Positions 7,662 to 8,486 of a DNA stretch of 8,486 nucleotides are shown here, one piece after another. Both the position numbers and the translations under genes were made by a program. The stretch is from Anaerolineae bacterium (lineage in GTDB: Bacteria > Chloroflexota > Anaerolineae > B4-G1 > SLSP01): positions 1 to 8,486 of the forward strand of contig JAFGNI010000551.1 in the NCBI GenBank assembly GCA_016927095.1. Reading direction: 5' to 3'. The notes under the pieces were generated by a model. That model saw only the letters and a list, made by a program, of their open reading frames with translations, did no database searches and was not told where the DNA came from. Every line of letters begins with the position of its first letter. The first letter of the stretch is position 1.

Positions 7662-8384
7662 CTACTGACTCAGGTAGCCGATGAAGGCCCCCACGCTCAG
7701 CAGTATGATGACGAGGGTTGCCAGACCGATCACCCACCATCCCAGAAGACTGACGACGATCCCGATGGTGAGCACCACGGTCAGAAAGACGATGATCCGG
7801 GCGATCTGCACCTTGCTACCCAGCCGGTGCGGATGCCCGGCGATCCAGACCGCGCCGCCGCCGATCGTGCAGATCAGGCTCAGCACAGTCCCGAGGGCAT
7901 AGATCTGGTTCCCGGTCAAGGCAGGCAGGTCGAGGACGACGATGCCGCACGTGCCCTGTCGAGCAGGCAGCGGATAGCCACCCGAGACGACCACCCTGAA
8001 GAAGATGATCCGGCCGAAGGCCGCATCTTCGGCACTGACCTGCCAGTCCAGACGTGTTCTCTCGCCCGGCTCAAGGGGCACCTGCGTGGTCTCTTCCCGC
8101 ATCAGCGTGAGATAACCCTCGCTGATGCGGGCACGGACGAAGAAGCGGGTGGCACGGTCGAGCGTGTTCCTGAACCGCACCCGGATCGTCCCTGCTTGCT
8201 GGGCTTTGGTCAACATGACGGGACAGCGCAACTGTCGCAGATGCGCCTCCTCCTGCATGCCCGGATTGAAGAGGGTGGCTTCGAGGTCGCCCCACACGGT
8301 GACCCCGATGAGCATGCTGCCCAGTAGCACGCCGAAGGCAAAGACGATCAGACTCAGGGTCCGGACGAATGGCCGCTTAAGCAT
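7662..8384 (-). CDS. Four-helix membrane protein of unknown function with an extracytoplasmic domain
   Basis: I do not recognise this 240-residue protein as a named family. A basic N-terminus (K3, R4, R8) is followed by a helix at about 9-30 and an extracytoplasmic region at about 31-157. Three more helices follow, at about 159-182, 195-215 and 217-237. The outer region has alternating hydrophobic strands (IRVRFRN, FFVRARISEG, LDWQVSA, IIFFRVVVSGG) and a LEPGERTRLDW turn, which suggests an immunoglobulin-like beta sandwich. Its two cysteines, C54 and C146, bracket that region and could form a disulfide. The ATG is supported by the purine-rich run AAGGGGTAAGGAAG immediately upstream. It lies 82 bases before the fused permease gene with no terminator visible between them, so the two are probably cotranscribed. 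An accessory role for the transporter, such as assembly or docking of the binding protein, is a positional inference. Confidence 0.85.
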   Translation of the reverse strand: MLKRPFVRTLSLIVFAFGVLLGSMLIGVTVWGDLEATLFNPGMQEEAHLRQLRCPVMLTKAQQAGTIRVRFRNTLDRATRFFVRARISEGYLTLMREETTQVPLEPGERTRLDWQVSAEDAAFGRIIFFRVVVSGGYPLPARQGTCGIVVLDLPALTGNQIYALGTVLSLICTIGGGAVWIAGHPHRLGSKVQIARIIVFLTVVLTIGIVVSLLGWWVIGLATLVIILLSVGAFIGYLSQ

Positions 8385-8409
8385 CTTCCTTACCCCTTCC
8401 GCTTCGCAG

Positions 8410-8486
8410 CTAGCTGTCTAGCAGGTTGACGTCATACTCCCCACGGTGTGTCTTAGCGCTCTTCGCCGACGTCATTGGGCCACGGC
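8410..8486 (-). CDS. Possible C-terminal end of an upstream gene (partial)
   Basis: One minus-strand frame is open from the right edge to a TAG at 8410-8412, giving 24 hydrophilic residues that end in GEYDVNLLDS. It would stop 25 bases before the ATG of the 240-residue membrane protein gene, a normal operon spacing. The other two minus frames hit stops at 8472-8474 and 8453-8455, so they could also be gene ends. No family can be recognised from so little sequence, and the stretch might instead be intergenic. I saw no convincing promoter in 8385-8486. Confidence 0.3.
   Translation of the reverse strand, partial: RGPMTSAKSAKTHRGEYDVNLLDS

Noticed and set aside
7641..8327. Plus-strand open frame of 228 codons opposite the 240-residue membrane protein gene
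   Set aside because: The minus-strand frame has a good ribosome binding site, four helices and operon spacing; the plus-strand product is strongly charged without domain signs.
8427..8475. Two GACGTCAT copies (8428-8435 and 8468-8475), one within the palindrome TGACGTCA, as operator half-sites
   Set aside because: Only two short copies exist and both fall within the possible coding end of an upstream gene; no promoter accompanies them.

Overview
The window is a dense, minus-strand bacterial segment of moderately high GC. It reads as two adjacent transcription groups that both run from high to low coordinates. The most likely source is a member of the Chloroflexota. The main reason is the solute-binding lipoprotein: its Cys lipobox is followed by a Val/Glu/Thr-rich low-complexity tether and then a Thr/Pro/Ser stretch, a style common in that phylum. 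This assignment is an inference from protein style, not from a marker gene.

Transport region (about 8486 to 2833). A possible gene tail at the edge is followed by a 240-residue four-helix membrane protein of unknown function (8384-7662). Next is an 899-residue permease (7579-4880) that joins a DppB-type and a DppC-type oligopeptide ABC permease in one chain. The DppC half also carries a large extracytoplasmic insert. Last is a 652-residue family 5 solute-binding lipoprotein (4791-2833), with its own sigma70-like promoter in the 88-base gap behind the permease. A perfect 22-bp inverted repeat (2774-2820) closes this region and looks like a transcription terminator. No ATP-binding subunit (DppD/DppF type) lies in the window, so the energising subunits must be encoded elsewhere.

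Signalling region (about 2684 to 1). A second TATAAT-type promoter precedes a small membrane-anchored protein of unknown function (2659-2129). It is followed by a soluble histidine kinase with the order REC-GAF-HisKA-HATPase (2093-411) and, 3 bases later, by an NtrC-type receiver protein that is cut by the window edge (407-1). Spacing suggests these three are cotranscribed. The kinase has no membrane segment, so the small anchored protein just upstream is a candidate source of an extracellular cue.

The two groups are separated by the hairpin and each has a plausible promoter, so their neighbourhood does not by itself prove that the two-component system controls the transporter. The most unusual content is the fused permease, its extracytoplasmic insert, and the unknown membrane protein encoded beside it. 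No RNA genes, mobile elements, CRISPR arrays or attachment sites were seen. No gene-free stretch exceeds 300 bases.
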